Of a stretch of DNA of 59,996 nt, positions 48,085 to 58,452 are shown piece by piece. The position numbers and the translations under genes are program-made. A model generated the notes under the pieces. That model was not told the DNA's origin and did no database searches. It was given only the letters and a program-made list of their open reading frames with translations. This stretch comes from Zooshikella ganghwensis DSM 15267. GTDB taxonomy: Bacteria; Pseudomonadota; Gammaproteobacteria; Pseudomonadales; Zooshikellaceae. The stretch's first letter is position 1. Every line of letters starts with the position of its first letter. The stretch covers positions 1 through 59,996 of the forward strand of contig NZ_AUAF01000019.1 of NCBI RefSeq assembly GCF_000428585.1, read 5' to 3'.

Positions 48085-49404
48085 ATGCGACAAAAAATTA
48101 ACTTCTCAAACACAGTTACTGATAATAATTATTATTTTGATGATATTGAGCCGCCTTTGACCAATAAAGAAGCTATGGAAGAAGCATCTCGTTGTCTTTA
48201 CTGTTATAACGCACCCTGCATAACCGCATGTCCAACCCATATTAACATCCCTAACTTCATTAGAAAAATAAGTACAAATAATCTACAAGGCGCAGCAGAA
48301 TCCATTTTAGAAGAAAATATATTTGGAGGTAGTTGTGCTCGAGTATGCCCAACCGAAATTTTATGTGAGCATGCTTGTGTCAGAAATACTCATCCAGAGT
48401 CAAACCCTGTAAAAATAGGGCTATTACAACGGCATGCTATTGATAACCTACAAGGGGAATATCCCTTTACACGTAAAAGCGATACCAATAAAAAGATTGC
48501 AATTATAGGTGCTGGGCCTACTGGTATTTCCTGTGCTCATAAGTTAGCTCAACTTGGTCATAGTATCGATATTTTTGAAAAAGAAAGCAAAGTAGGTGGC
48601 TTAAATGAATATGGTATTGCCGCCTATAAACTGGTAGACAATTACTCAGAATTGGAAATTAATAAGATACTTGCAATAGGAAACATCAATGTCTTTACAA
48701 AAAAGACATTAGGTGAAAACTTTTTTTTGGATGATTTACTGGACCAATATCATGCAGTTTTTATAGCTATTGGACTAGCTAAGTCAAAAAAACTAAATAT
48801 ACCTGGCGAGTTACAGCCAAACGTTTTAGATGCAACATGCTTCATTCACACTATTCGTCAGCATCAAGTTCAACAGAATTTAAATGGTAAATCTGCAATC
48901 GTCATTGGCGGTGGAAATACTGCAGTTGATGTGACAGTACAATTAAAAAAACTTGGTGCAGGTAAAGTTACATTAGCCTATCGGCGTGGACATCAACACA
49001 TGTCTGCTACTCTTAAAGAACAACAACTTGCTCAGCTACATGATGTTCACAAAGAAACTTGGTTTAACCCTGTCAAAATCGCTCCATTAACAAACAAAAA
49101 GTTAGCGGTTACTTTTGATATTCATATTCCAGAAACACCCAAAGAAACAGTTACCTTAACGGCTGATTACGTATTTAAAGCGATTGGTCAAAATCTATCT
49201 ACACAACCTCTTTTTAAAAACAACCAAAACATTTTATCAGTTCAGCAATATAGAATAGCCGTTAATGATAACTACCAAACTTCACTACCAGGTGTTTTTG
49301 CAGGAGGTGATTGTATCTCTAAGGGGCAGGATCTTACCGTATATGCAGTACAACAAGGTAAGGAAGCAGCAGAAAATATTCACGCTTATATTACAGGAAA
49401 TTAA
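48085..49404 (+). CDS. preT: NADH-dependent dihydropyrimidine dehydrogenase subunit PreT-like
   Basis: About 439 residues. The N-terminal Fe-S part carries CLYCYNAPCITACPTHINIP and GGSCARVCPTEILCEHACV. The FAD motif is IIGAGPTGISCAHKL and the NAD(P) motif VIGGGNTAVDVTVQL. PreT passes electrons from NADH to PreA for reduction of uracil or thymine. The start at 48085 (MRQKINF) has GGGGAT 5 bases upstream; the frame is open back to a TTG at 48061. preA follows after 4 bases. Confidence 0.9.
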   Translation: MRQKINFSNTVTDNNYYFDDIEPPLTNKEAMEEASRCLYCYNAPCITACPTHINIPNFIRKISTNNLQGAAESILEENIFGGSCARVCPTEILCEHACVRNTHPESNPVKIGLLQRHAIDNLQGEYPFTRKSDTNKKIAIIGAGPTGISCAHKLAQLGHSIDIFEKESKVGGLNEYGIAAYKLVDNYSELEINKILAIGNINVFTKKTLGENFFLDDLLDQYHAVFIAIGLAKSKKLNIPGELQPNVLDATCFIHTIRQHQVQQNLNGKSAIVIGGGNTAVDVTVQLKKLGAGKVTLAYRRGHQHMSATLKEQQLAQLHDVHKETWFNPVKIAPLTNKKLAVTFDIHIPETPKETVTLTADYVFKAIGQNLSTQPLFKNNQNILSVQQYRIAVNDNYQTSLPGVFAGGDCISKGQDLTVYAVQQGKEAAENIHAYITGN

Positions 49405-49408
49405 TTAA

Positions 49409-50698
49409 ATGAGTATTTTAGCTAGTAACTTTGCAGGAATCTCTTCACCTAACCCCTTTTGGCTCGCCTCTGCACCTCCTACTGACAAAGCCTATAATAT
49501 TAACCTCGCCTTTGAAGCTGGTTGGGGAGGCGCTGTTTGGAAAACTTTGGGTGAAGACCCTCACCCTGTCAATGTTTCATCACGCTACTCAGCTCATCAC
49601 GATATGTACGGTAATCTGATTGGCATTAATAATATTGAGTTAATTTCTGACCGACCACTTGCCACTAATCTCTCAGAAATCCGTGCTATAAAACGTAAGT
49701 GGCCTGATCGTGCTATTGTTGTTTCTATAATGGTACCCTGCAAAGAAGAAGCATGGCGCACAATGCTGAGAAAAGTTGAAGATACTGGTGCAGATGGAAT
49801 AGAGCTAAATTTTGGCTGTCCTCATGGTATGCCTGAACGAGGAATGGGCTCTGCTGTTGGCCAAGTACCTGAACTCGTAGAGCAAGTCACAGCGTGGTGT
49901 AAGCATTACACCCGTATGCCCGTGATAGTTAAGTTGACGCCCAATATCACAAACATTTTACAGCCTGCTCATGCCGCCCTGCGAGGAGGTGCTGATGCTG
50001 TTTCACTCATAAATACCATAAATTCAATTACTGGGATCAACTTAGATACATTTGAGGCTCGGCCAAATGTTGATGGTTATACTACAAGTGGGGGTTACTG
50101 TGGACCTGCAGTAAAGCCTATTGCGTTAAATATGGTTAGCCAAATAGCAAGAAATCTGGATACCCAAGGGCTACCAATATCAGGCATTGGTGGAATTACA
50201 ACCTGGCATGATGCCGCTGAGTTTATGGTCCTTGGTGCCCACAATGTGCAAATTTGTACTGCTGCAATGATCTATGGTTTTTCTATTATCGACGAACTAA
50301 CTGATGGTTTAACACAATGGATGAGAAATAAAGGCTATCAAGCGCTAAGTGATTTTATTGGCATAGCGGTCCCACATATTACCGACTGGAAATATTTAAA
50401 CTTGAACTATAAGACTATTGCCAATATTAACCCTGACGCTTGTATTGGCTGTGGTCGTTGTTATGCAGCCTGTGAGGATACATCCCACCAGGCTATTCAA
50501 CCCTCAATATATAAAAACCAAAAAATATACTCTATTATTGAAGAAAAGTGTGTTGGCTGTAACTTATGCGAAATGGTATGTCCAGAACATGATTGTATTA
50601 CTATGATAGCGCAAGAGAATAAAAAGCCTTACTTAAACTGGACACAACATCCAAATAATCTAATGTGTGAAAAAAAAATTGAAAAGGTCACAGCTTAA
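49409..50698 (+). CDS. preA: NAD-dependent dihydropyrimidine dehydrogenase subunit PreA
   Basis: 429 residues. A dihydroorotate dehydrogenase-like FMN barrel (about 1-315) includes GIELNFGCPHGMPERGMGSA and the conserved KLTPNITNI. Two C-terminal [4Fe-4S] sites follow: CIGCGRCYAAC and CVGCNLCEMVC. Reduces uracil/thymine in the reductive pyrimidine pathway. Forms a complex with PreT, encoded immediately upstream. No other pyrimidine catabolic genes are in view. Confidence 0.93.
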   Translation: MSILASNFAGISSPNPFWLASAPPTDKAYNINLAFEAGWGGAVWKTLGEDPHPVNVSSRYSAHHDMYGNLIGINNIELISDRPLATNLSEIRAIKRKWPDRAIVVSIMVPCKEEAWRTMLRKVEDTGADGIELNFGCPHGMPERGMGSAVGQVPELVEQVTAWCKHYTRMPVIVKLTPNITNILQPAHAALRGGADAVSLINTINSITGINLDTFEARPNVDGYTTSGGYCGPAVKPIALNMVSQIARNLDTQGLPISGIGGITTWHDAAEFMVLGAHNVQICTAAMIYGFSIIDELTDGLTQWMRNKGYQALSDFIGIAVPHITDWKYLNLNYKTIANINPDACIGCGRCYAACEDTSHQAIQPSIYKNQKIYSIIEEKCVGCNLCEMVCPEHDCITMIAQENKKPYLNWTQHPNNLMCEKKIEKVTA

Positions 50699-50741
50699 TA
50701 AAAGTAGAGTACTCTAAAAGCTATGTTTTTATGTTGACCAA

Positions 50742-50801
50742 GAGCGCTGCACTGCTGGCCTTTGTATATAACAAATACTTATAGATCTAAGTACAGCGCT
50801 C
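50742..50801. repeat. Inverted repeat after preA, possibly a diverged family C element
   Basis: GAGCGCTG (50742-50749) pairs with CAGCGCTC (50794-50801). The interior (GTATATAACAAATACTT... AAGTACAGCGCT) resembles the family C interior (GTATATGGAATACATG... GAGTACAGCGCT). It may be a diverged copy, or the preA terminator structure. Confidence 0.45.
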
Positions 50802-50896
50802 ATTCAATCATCAAAAGAACTTACTATAAATTTTCTTCTAATAAATCATCTCATCTTCATTAATTTCGTGTATTCCATAATTGAAGAAGATACTGT

Positions 50897-52037
50897 TTAC
50901 AGCAGTGTCGTTTTGTGAAGATCAGTTGCGATATCTTTCAGAGCAGGCAGTAAAGTATCAAGTGCACGAACATGTCCGTTTACTACTATGTGAGCTATAG
51001 CATTCTCAACCGTCAAATGGTACTTTCTCCAAATAGCTTCACTAGGCTTAGGGAAAACGACTATATTTGAAAATTAATTTCTCCATGCAGGAACACCAAG
51101 TTCATTAAGAACGTTAGTCGCTTGAGAGGCAATTTCTAAACAAAGCTTTATTCGATTTTGATGTTCTTCAAAAGAAACTGATTTGACTGCATACCACATC
51201 AACAAAGGTGTTAAACCATTGCGTGATCCACTAATGGTTAGATCTAAGGAATCGATATATTCGACTCTTGATGTCATTGCACGCAGGTGACTTTCAAATG
51301 TAATAAATAAGCCCACAAGGGATTGGACTACCCAACACTTTATGTCCTGATAAACTTAATGAGTCTAAGCCTTTATCAAAAAAACCCTCTTGATACTCAG
51401 ATACAAAGGGCAAAATAAAACCACCTAGTGCTGCATCTGCATGAATATGCACCCTATCTCGACTTAATTTCAAGTCATTAATAATTGTATTTATCTTGCT
51501 TAGAGAGTCATATGCACCTACCATGGTAGAGCCAAAGTTAAGCACAATTATGATTGAGTTTCTCTGGTGATCTTTAATCGCCCTAGTTAAGCTTTCGTAA
51601 TCTATTTCCCCTTGTGTATTTACAGCTATTTTTCGAATAGACAAACTTAAAATTTTGGCGATTTTATCAATGGAGTAGTGAACAGCTTTACTGCAAAGTA
51701 AGATAGGATTATCTAGTCTTTCGCGTGCCATATACAAGGCTTGCAGATTCCCTTCTGTGCCCCCGTTAGTTGTATACCCCCAACCTAAGTCCAAAGGAAG
51801 GTTAAAAAGTATACTAAACCACTCAACGACCTCTCTTTCAAAAGAAAAACTATTAATAAGGTAATTGCCGACACTCATACAATTACCAGCATTATTAATT
51901 GAATAACTTAAAAATGTGGAAAGTGAACCATAGTCATAATCTGTTGAACAGGGATATCCATAAATATGTTCTTTATGTGCTTTACATGTCTTTTTAAACA
52001 ACTCTAGCTTTTCAGCGTCAATTTTTGATAACGCCAT
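50897..52037 (-). pseudogene. hdc: Histidine decarboxylase (PLP-dependent), broken
   Basis: The full gene would encode about 380 residues, the family length. The first 247 residues are intact in one frame: H120 in SKAVHYS, PLP lysine K233 in LSGHKVLGSPIPCG. A frameshift near 51296-51316 moves the rest to another frame (SLDLTISGSRNG). A stop then follows at VPAWRN, where the family has Gln (CAA to TAA). The reading frame continues afterwards as FSNIVVFPKPSEA to a stop at 50897-50899. Two independent lesions argue against a sequencing error. It once converted histidine to histamine. Confidence 0.85.
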
Positions 52038-52108
52038 AACTACAATCCATGAACTTCCAGCTAATAGAGAGGCCCATATTATGCATCAGTATTTCTAATG
52101 CTGTCACC

Positions 52109-52234
52109 TATACCCAATACGTATATTTTTTAAGTGCAGCCATCGAGTGACAAAGCCCCATGAGCTTATATTAATTGGTGATTGGGGCGAGGAGTGAAGA
52201 TAACAAAACCTAGAAATCATTTGTGAAGGGTATA
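52109..52234 (+). repeat. Family B copy upstream of the hdc pseudogene
   Basis: 126 bases from TATACCCAATACG to TTGTGAAGGGTATA. Same orientation and interior as the copy at 35689 (TCGAGTGACAAAGCCCC; GATTGGGGCGAGGAGTGAAG). Confidence 0.85.
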
Positions 52235-52451
52235 TACTCTCCTTATCAATTTCATGCACATGATCAATAGCTCTTCCGCTAACAGATCTGCAAAGCTGTT
52301 AAACACCTGATCTCAACTACCTTATCCTATCAGCTATATACCAATAATCAGGACCAGAGAGATCAGAGGGTCAACAAAGGAAATAAGAGCTATATTATTG
52401 TAATTCATTCACTAATATATAAATAATACAGCTAATGCTCGATAACTCATC
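52235..52451. other. Short spacer, nothing recognised
   Basis: AT-rich DNA between a family B repeat and the end of the exporter operon. No clear terminator seen after the 725-residue ABC protein. Confidence 0.35.
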
Positions 52452-54629
52452 CTATTTTTTTCCAGTTTGTAAACTCCATAGCTGGCTGTAGCGTCCTTCC
52501 AAGTCAATTAATTGTTGATGAAGGCCCTGCTCAAGAATCTGCCCTTTTTCCAGAACAATAATATTATCGCACTGTTGTAGTGTATTAAGACGATGAGCAA
52601 TCATTATCAGCGTTCTGCCTTTGGCAATCTCAGGGAGTTGCGCCAGAATGACACTCTCTGACTCGTAGTCTAAAGCACTTGTGGCTTCATCAAAAATGAG
52701 GATACTTGGATTCGTAATCAGTGCTCTTGCGATTGCGATACGCTGACGCTGACCACCGGATAAGCTACCTCCACGCTCACCTACAGGTGTCTCATATCCC
52801 TGAGCCAGCTGCATGATAAAATCATGAGCGCCTGCCAACTTAGCGGCATGAATCACTTCTTCTTCCGTAGCTTCAGGGTAAGCTAAAGTAATATTATCTT
52901 TTACTGAGCCATTAAATAAAAAGCTCTCTTGCAATACGACACCTGTTTTCTGGCGAATCACAACAGGGTCAGTGACGGCTAAATCCATACCATCAATCAG
53001 CACTTGGCCACTTTCCGGAACGTACAAACGTTGTACTAATTTGGTGATGGTGCTTTTACCTGACCCTGAAAGCCCAGTAATACCAATCATTTCACCAGCA
53101 TTAATGGATAAATCCAAGCGACGCAGCACTTCAGGCCCATTATCCTGATAACGGAATGTAACTTTTCTAAGCTCAATATCGCCTTTAATCGCAGGCGGTG
53201 TTGACTTACCACTGCCGACTGCTTCAACAGGTGCATTTAGGATATCCCCAACTCGACGTAGCGATACGCCTGTCTGTTGAAAGTCTTGCCAAATCTGAGC
53301 CAATCGTAAAATAGGCATGGTGACATGGCCTGCCAGCATATTGAAAGCCACCAAGCCACCCACTGATAAATCACCGGTCATTACCAAGTCAACACCAAAC
53401 CATAAGGTCAGTGCTGCTGTAATTTTTTGAATCAAACCAATACCTTGTCCAGCCCAAATGCCCAGTGTTGCGGCCTTAAACGATGTTTTTACATAAGCTG
53501 ATAATTTATCTTCCCAGTGACGACAAAATTGCTGTTCTGTCGCTGAGGTTTTTATCGTTTCAATACCTGTTACTGCTTCAGTTAAAAATGCAGTATTTGT
53601 GGCATTTTTTTCAAACGTGCGCTGAACCCGATCGCGCATCACGGGAGTGATACAAAGCCAAAATAATGAGTACAAAACCAAGGAACCGACGACGATCCAG
53701 GCCAGTAGGTAGGCATAGGAAAATAATAGTGCTAAGAAAATACCAATAAAAAATAAATCCAGAACAAAGGTTAGTGCTGAGCCTGTCAGGAAACTACGGA
53801 TTTGGTCCATTTCCCGAACACGAGCAATAATTTCTCCGGTTTGTCTTTGCTTAAAATAATTGAGCGGTAACCCTAACAAATGCTGATAAAGCCGGGAGCT
53901 TAACTCTGAGTTAATTCGACTCGCCGCATGAGAAAATAACCAGGAACGCAAAAGACCAAATAAAGGATCAAAAACAGCTAACACCAAAATAGCAAAAGCA
54001 AATACTTCTAAGCTGGCCAAACTTCGGCTGACTAAAACTTTATCAATAACCCCCTGAAAAAGGAGCGGTGTCACAATGGCAAACAACTGAATAAATAGCG
54101 AGACAAAAATAACGTTACGAAACTGCGGCCAAAACTTTTTAATTGACGGGATAAACCAACTATAACCAAAAGGTTTTTGCTGATTATTCCCTGTTTCTTC
54201 TTGACGTGAAAATAAAATCCATTCTTCAGGCCAGTCGCGCTTTAACTCATCCAATGATTGGTGCCAAGATTGTTGGGTTTTACCGCAAAACCCGTAAACA
54301 ACACCGTCTTCACATTGTTCTATCACATAAAAGCTGTCACCTATCTTTGCCATTACCGGCAATGGTGTCAGCTCAATCCGATCTGGTTTAACCAACACTT
54401 GCTGGGTACGTAAACCCAGTCGTTGAGCACAACGAGCAACATCTAATGCCTCATAAACCGTATGATATTTGCCATGCCGGTGAACCACTTGTAAAGGATC
54501 AACCGCAATATCAAACAGTTTACCAAGTTGAACCAAACAATAGATGGCACTATCAAGTGGCTGGGTATTGTCATTAAGCTTTCCATTACCTTCAGCCATA
54601 TGACGGGGCAATGCAGCGTCCATATTCAT
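52452..54629 (-). CDS. Type I secretion ABC transporter (second ATPase, RtxE-like)
   Basis: 725 residues. An N-terminal C39-like domain (about 25-145) lacks the catalytic cysteine, as in HlyB-type exporters. A six-span membrane domain (about 160-440) and an ABC ATPase follow. Walker A is GLSGSGKST, the signature LSGGQRQRIAIARAL, and Walker B ILIFDEATSALD. It starts 3 bases after the HlyD-family gene. Two ABC exporters plus one HlyD protein match the layout of the RtxB-RtxD-RtxE secretion system of MARTX toxins, in which two different ATPases cooperate. Which ATPase corresponds to RtxB or RtxE is inferred only from gene order. Confidence 0.88.
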   Translation of the reverse strand: MNMDAALPRHMAEGNGKLNDNTQPLDSAIYCLVQLGKLFDIAVDPLQVVHRHGKYHTVYEALDVARCAQRLGLRTQQVLVKPDRIELTPLPVMAKIGDSFYVIEQCEDGVVYGFCGKTQQSWHQSLDELKRDWPEEWILFSRQEETGNNQQKPFGYSWFIPSIKKFWPQFRNVIFVSLFIQLFAIVTPLLFQGVIDKVLVSRSLASLEVFAFAILVLAVFDPLFGLLRSWLFSHAASRINSELSSRLYQHLLGLPLNYFKQRQTGEIIARVREMDQIRSFLTGSALTFVLDLFFIGIFLALLFSYAYLLAWIVVGSLVLYSLFWLCITPVMRDRVQRTFEKNATNTAFLTEAVTGIETIKTSATEQQFCRHWEDKLSAYVKTSFKAATLGIWAGQGIGLIQKITAALTLWFGVDLVMTGDLSVGGLVAFNMLAGHVTMPILRLAQIWQDFQQTGVSLRRVGDILNAPVEAVGSGKSTPPAIKGDIELRKVTFRYQDNGPEVLRRLDLSINAGEMIGITGLSGSGKSTITKLVQRLYVPESGQVLIDGMDLAVTDPVVIRQKTGVVLQESFLFNGSVKDNITLAYPEATEEEVIHAAKLAGAHDFIMQLAQGYETPVGERGGSLSGGQRQRIAIARALITNPSILIFDEATSALDYESESVILAQLPEIAKGRTLIMIAHRLNTLQQCDNIIVLEKGQILEQGLHQQLIDLEGRYSQLWSLQTGKK

Positions 54630-54632
54630 CGT

Positions 54633-56045
54633 TTAACGCTCCCGTAACGCTTCTGACTGATATTCTTGTAAGGGGCTTAATAAATATTCAATCACCCGGC
54701 GATCGCCTGTTTTAATTTCAGCCGTAATACTCATACCAGCCCCAAGCTTAATCTCTTCACCATCCACATTGATAACGTCTTTTTCCATTTCAATACGAGC
54801 CGGGAAAACTAAACCAAGCTGCTCATGCTCAACGGCATCGCGTGACACATGCTTAATGGTGCCCGCAATTGTTCCATATTTTGTGTAAGGAAAACTATCA
54901 ATTTTTATTTCTACCGATTGCCCAGCTACCACAAAACCAATGTCTTTATTTAAAACCAGTGCTTCAGCTTCCAACAATGCATTTTCAGGCACAATAACCA
55001 ATAATTGCTGTGCAGGACTGACAACACCACCAATGGTATGAATTTCCAATTGCTGGACAACACCATTAACAGAAGCTTTTAACGTTTGTAGACGATTTTT
55101 TTCAATCGCTTTAATACGTTCCTGAGCGTATTCTGCCACCCGCTTTTGCGCTTCATTTAATTCCTGACGATCCTCACGTGACCACTGCCGTATAGTTTGC
55201 TTGCGTCGATCTTTGATTGTCACTGCAGCTGCTTCAAGCTCTTTAACTTTATTGCGTAAAACTTCCAACTCGCTGCGTAATGACAGTGTTTCCTCTTCAA
55301 GCTCCAGCATCTGTAACCGAGGAAATGCATCCCGCTCCACCAATTTACGCTGTGCTGCCAAACGCTTTTCTTTAGTGCTTAATACTTTGCTTTGGCTAAT
55401 AATTTCTGCTTTGGTTGAAGTTAACTGAGCCGCACTTTGACTCAGTTCACTATCAATGGTTTCCAGCGCCGCTTCTCGCTCATCCACCTGACTTTGTAAT
55501 AAATGCCGAGCCTGCTGAACATAGTGCTCTGGTGCATTTATTTCAGGTTTAAATGAGTCTACTGGATTTTCCTGCCGCAATGCCTGCCAACGCGCAATAT
55601 CCACCTTGGCAAACTGCAGTTGTTCCGTAAGGCGTTTTACATCGGCAGCAGCACCTGTCGGGTTAAGTTCAATCAGTACATCACCTTTTTTGACAAACTG
55701 TCCATCCTGAACATGAATACCAATGACTTCAGCCGTTTCAATGGGCTGAATAACTTTAGTACGGCTGCTGACAATTAATTTACCAGTAGCACTGGCGATA
55801 ATGTCGATACGGCCAAGAATGGACCACGCCAGCGCAATAATCACTAAAGCACAAATACCGAGTAAAAATGCACGTCCATAAGGGGTAGGTGGACGCTCTG
55901 TTACCTCTAAATAAGCCGGCAAGAAATCATATTCATGGGCTTTTCGTTTTTCCGGTTTAGGTTCTTTACGCTGCTGTCGCCATGCAGAAAGTGCGACTTT
56001 TAAATGCTGTTTAATACTCACTTTACTACTCCAGAAGGACGCCAC
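54633..56045 (-). CDS. HlyD-family periplasmic adaptor (membrane fusion protein)
   Basis: 470 residues. One membrane span at about 61-80 (FLLGICALVIIALAWSILG), a split lipoyl/biotinyl-like domain (TGKLIVSSRTKVIQPIETAEV and IHTIGGVVSPAQ), a long coiled coil (about 140-325) and a C-terminal beta-domain. HlyD proteins link the inner membrane ABC exporter to TolC. It lies between the two ABC genes and shares their transcript; a family B repeat lies in the 247-base gap before it. No TolC gene is in the window. Confidence 0.92.
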   Translation of the reverse strand: MASFWSSKVSIKQHLKVALSAWRQQRKEPKPEKRKAHEYDFLPAYLEVTERPPTPYGRAFLLGICALVIIALAWSILGRIDIIASATGKLIVSSRTKVIQPIETAEVIGIHVQDGQFVKKGDVLIELNPTGAAADVKRLTEQLQFAKVDIARWQALRQENPVDSFKPEINAPEHYVQQARHLLQSQVDEREAALETIDSELSQSAAQLTSTKAEIISQSKVLSTKEKRLAAQRKLVERDAFPRLQMLELEEETLSLRSELEVLRNKVKELEAAAVTIKDRRKQTIRQWSREDRQELNEAQKRVAEYAQERIKAIEKNRLQTLKASVNGVVQQLEIHTIGGVVSPAQQLLVIVPENALLEAEALVLNKDIGFVVAGQSVEIKIDSFPYTKYGTIAGTIKHVSRDAVEHEQLGLVFPARIEMEKDVINVDGEEIKLGAGMSITAEIKTGDRRVIEYLLSPLQEYQSEALRER

Positions 56046-56092
56046 TTTTACCCTTCATGTATAAAATCCAATTGCTATGGGTATACCCGTTT

Positions 56093-56267
56093 TATACCCT
56101 TCACGAATCATTTTTAGGGTTTGTTGTCTGCGCTCTTGACCACCAAGGATGGTGGGAATGCAGTTTATGCAGGAGCATTTAACTGCCACCCCAGTCACTT
56201 ATTAATATAAGCTCCGGGGGCTTCATCACTTGACGGCCGCCCCTAAAAACCCTTCGTTTTGGGTATA
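56093..56267 (+). repeat. Family B copy inside the type I secretion operon
   Basis: 175 bases from TATACCCTTCACGAATCATT to CTTCGTTTTGGGTATA, between the first ABC gene and the HlyD gene. The nearly symmetric ends could fold in the mRNA. It contains the ATGCAGTTTATGC and CACTTATTAATATA modules. The palindrome TGGGTATACCC lies just before it. Confidence 0.9.
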
Positions 56268-56292
56268 TTTCAGCTAAAAACAGCACTACGCG

Positions 56293-58452
56293 CTAAGCCG
56301 TAATACTATTTTCTTGTTCCATATTTTCCTGTTGGGCCCACAGGCGGGCATATAGTCCATCTTGAGCCAATAGCTGTTCATGCTGGCCCATTTCCACAAT
56401 TTGTCCATCTGCAAGTGCAATTATGCGGTGACACTCTCTTACTGTAGATAAACGATGCGCAATCACGATCACAGTACGACCACGACAAATGTCGCGCATA
56501 TTTCGTTGAATAATTTCTTGGGAAACATCATCCAGTGCACTGGTAGCCTCATCAAAAATGAGCAAGGCAGGGTCTGTTAATAATGCTCTGGCTATGGCAA
56601 TACGTTGCCGTTGTCCACCGGATAATGAGCTTCCCCCTTCCGCAATAATGGTGTCGTAACCATCTGGTAGCTCTAACACAAAATCATGCGCACCGGCCAA
56701 TTTGGCCGCAGCAATAATTTCATCTAACGGTGCGGCAGGGTTTGATAAAGCAATATTATCCCGGACAGAACGATTAAAGAGATAGTTTTCCTGTAAAACC
56801 ACCCCAATCTGTTGACGCAGACTCGATGGCTCAAGCTGTGCGACATTTGCCCCATCAATAAAAATATCACCTTGCTGTGGCAAATATAAACGCTGAATAA
56901 GTTTAGTTAATGTGCTTTTCCCTGAACCTGACGGACCCACAACCCCAATAATCTCTCCAGGCTTAATCATTAAATTAATACCTTTTAATACTGGAGGTAA
57001 ATCAGGGCGATAACTAAACATCAAGTTTTGTATTAACACCGAGCCTTTTACACGTTGCACTAAATCCTTTTGGCCTTGTTGCTGCTCCATCGGAGTATTC
57101 AGTACATCCCCCAACCGGTCAACAGATACTCTAGCCTGCACAAACTGCTGCCATAACTCAGCTAAACGAATCACAGGCTGGCTGACATGATTCGCCATCA
57201 TATTAAATGCAATTAATTGACCTATAGATAATTCGAGATTAATGACCATCCTGGCACCAAACCAAAGCACCAATGCCATCGTGACTTTTTGTATTAACAT
57301 TACGCCATGTGAAGTAAAACTTTGTAACTGTTGGGTACGATAGTTTGCATCAACAAAGTCTTGCGTCTGACCTTCCCAGCGCTGCTGCATTTGTGGTTCA
57401 ACCGCTAGGCTTTTAACCGTTTCAGCCCCTGATACCGTTTCAGTTAAAAAAGCATTATTTAGCGCACCGTACTGAAATTGTTCTTCAATGCGCTTTTGCA
57501 TGGGGTTAGTGACTAAATAGGAAAGCAATAAATAAATGGGCACTGAAGCTAACACTATCCCCGTTAAAAATGGCGAGTAATAATACATCACTGCAAAAAA
57601 TACGAAGGTAAACGCTAAATCTACAATAAGCGTCATACCAGCCCCAGTAATGAACTCGCGGACTGTGGATAACTCCCGAATACGCATAACCGTAACACCC
57701 ACACTGCGTGCTTTAAAATACAGCAGGGGGAGACGCATTAAATGATTAAATAATTTCGAGCCTAGATGAATATCAATACGATTGGTGGTATGAGCAAATA
57801 TGTATTCTCTTAAGCCTTTTAATACAACCTCCAAAATACCCACAACAATTAAAGCAATGACTAATACATCCAGCGTGGATCGGCTCTGATGGACCAATAC
57901 CTTATCCATCACCACCTGAAAGCCTAGTGGGGCTAATAAAGCTAACGTCTGTAGAAAAACCGAGGCCAGAAGGACTTCGCCTAAAAGGCGTCTAAAGCGA
58001 ACAAACTCAGGAATGAACCAGGTTATATCAAACCGCCGAGTTGCTCCCGCCTGACGTTTTTCACCTGACACTGAAATTATTTTCCCAGCCCATATCTCAG
58101 CTAACTTATCCACTGGAATTATTTCTGGTTGGGGTTTATCAGGATGTTGAATTAATGCCTTACCATCAGCAATTTTAGCCAGTACAAAATACTCGCCGTC
58201 CTTCGAGGCAAAGGCTAATGGCAGTTGATCTTGAGAAAGTTTTTTATACTCACACTTAGCCACTTTAACTTTCAATTTTAACGCTTTGGCAAATGCTTTT
58301 GCCGCTGTTTCTAAGCGTTGTTTTTGAAACTGTTGTTTAAGTTCATTGGCTTGTTCGGTGTCAGTTATTTCCTGAAATAACAAACCCAGTGTGGTTATAC
58401 AGCCTAGTGCTGTACTAACGTCCCGCGGTAGCGAGGTTGATTGCTCAGTCAT
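56293..58452 (-). CDS. Type I secretion ABC transporter (first ATPase, RtxB-like)
   Basis: 719 residues. A degenerate C39-like N-terminal domain (about 10-140), a membrane domain (about 160-450) and an ABC ATPase. The ATPase shows Walker A GPSGSGKST, signature LSGGQRQRIAIARAL and Walker B LLIFDEATSALD. It lies 369 bases downstream of the RTX protein gene and is probably its exporter. Its sequence is clearly diverged from the second ABC protein, as expected for a heterodimer. Confidence 0.88.
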   Translation of the reverse strand: MTEQSTSLPRDVSTALGCITTLGLLFQEITDTEQANELKQQFQKQRLETAAKAFAKALKLKVKVAKCEYKKLSQDQLPLAFASKDGEYFVLAKIADGKALIQHPDKPQPEIIPVDKLAEIWAGKIISVSGEKRQAGATRRFDITWFIPEFVRFRRLLGEVLLASVFLQTLALLAPLGFQVVMDKVLVHQSRSTLDVLVIALIVVGILEVVLKGLREYIFAHTTNRIDIHLGSKLFNHLMRLPLLYFKARSVGVTVMRIRELSTVREFITGAGMTLIVDLAFTFVFFAVMYYYSPFLTGIVLASVPIYLLLSYLVTNPMQKRIEEQFQYGALNNAFLTETVSGAETVKSLAVEPQMQQRWEGQTQDFVDANYRTQQLQSFTSHGVMLIQKVTMALVLWFGARMVINLELSIGQLIAFNMMANHVSQPVIRLAELWQQFVQARVSVDRLGDVLNTPMEQQQGQKDLVQRVKGSVLIQNLMFSYRPDLPPVLKGINLMIKPGEIIGVVGPSGSGKSTLTKLIQRLYLPQQGDIFIDGANVAQLEPSSLRQQIGVVLQENYLFNRSVRDNIALSNPAAPLDEIIAAAKLAGAHDFVLELPDGYDTIIAEGGSSLSGGQRQRIAIARALLTDPALLIFDEATSALDDVSQEIIQRNMRDICRGRTVIVIAHRLSTVRECHRIIALADGQIVEMGQHEQLLAQDGLYARLWAQQENMEQENSITA

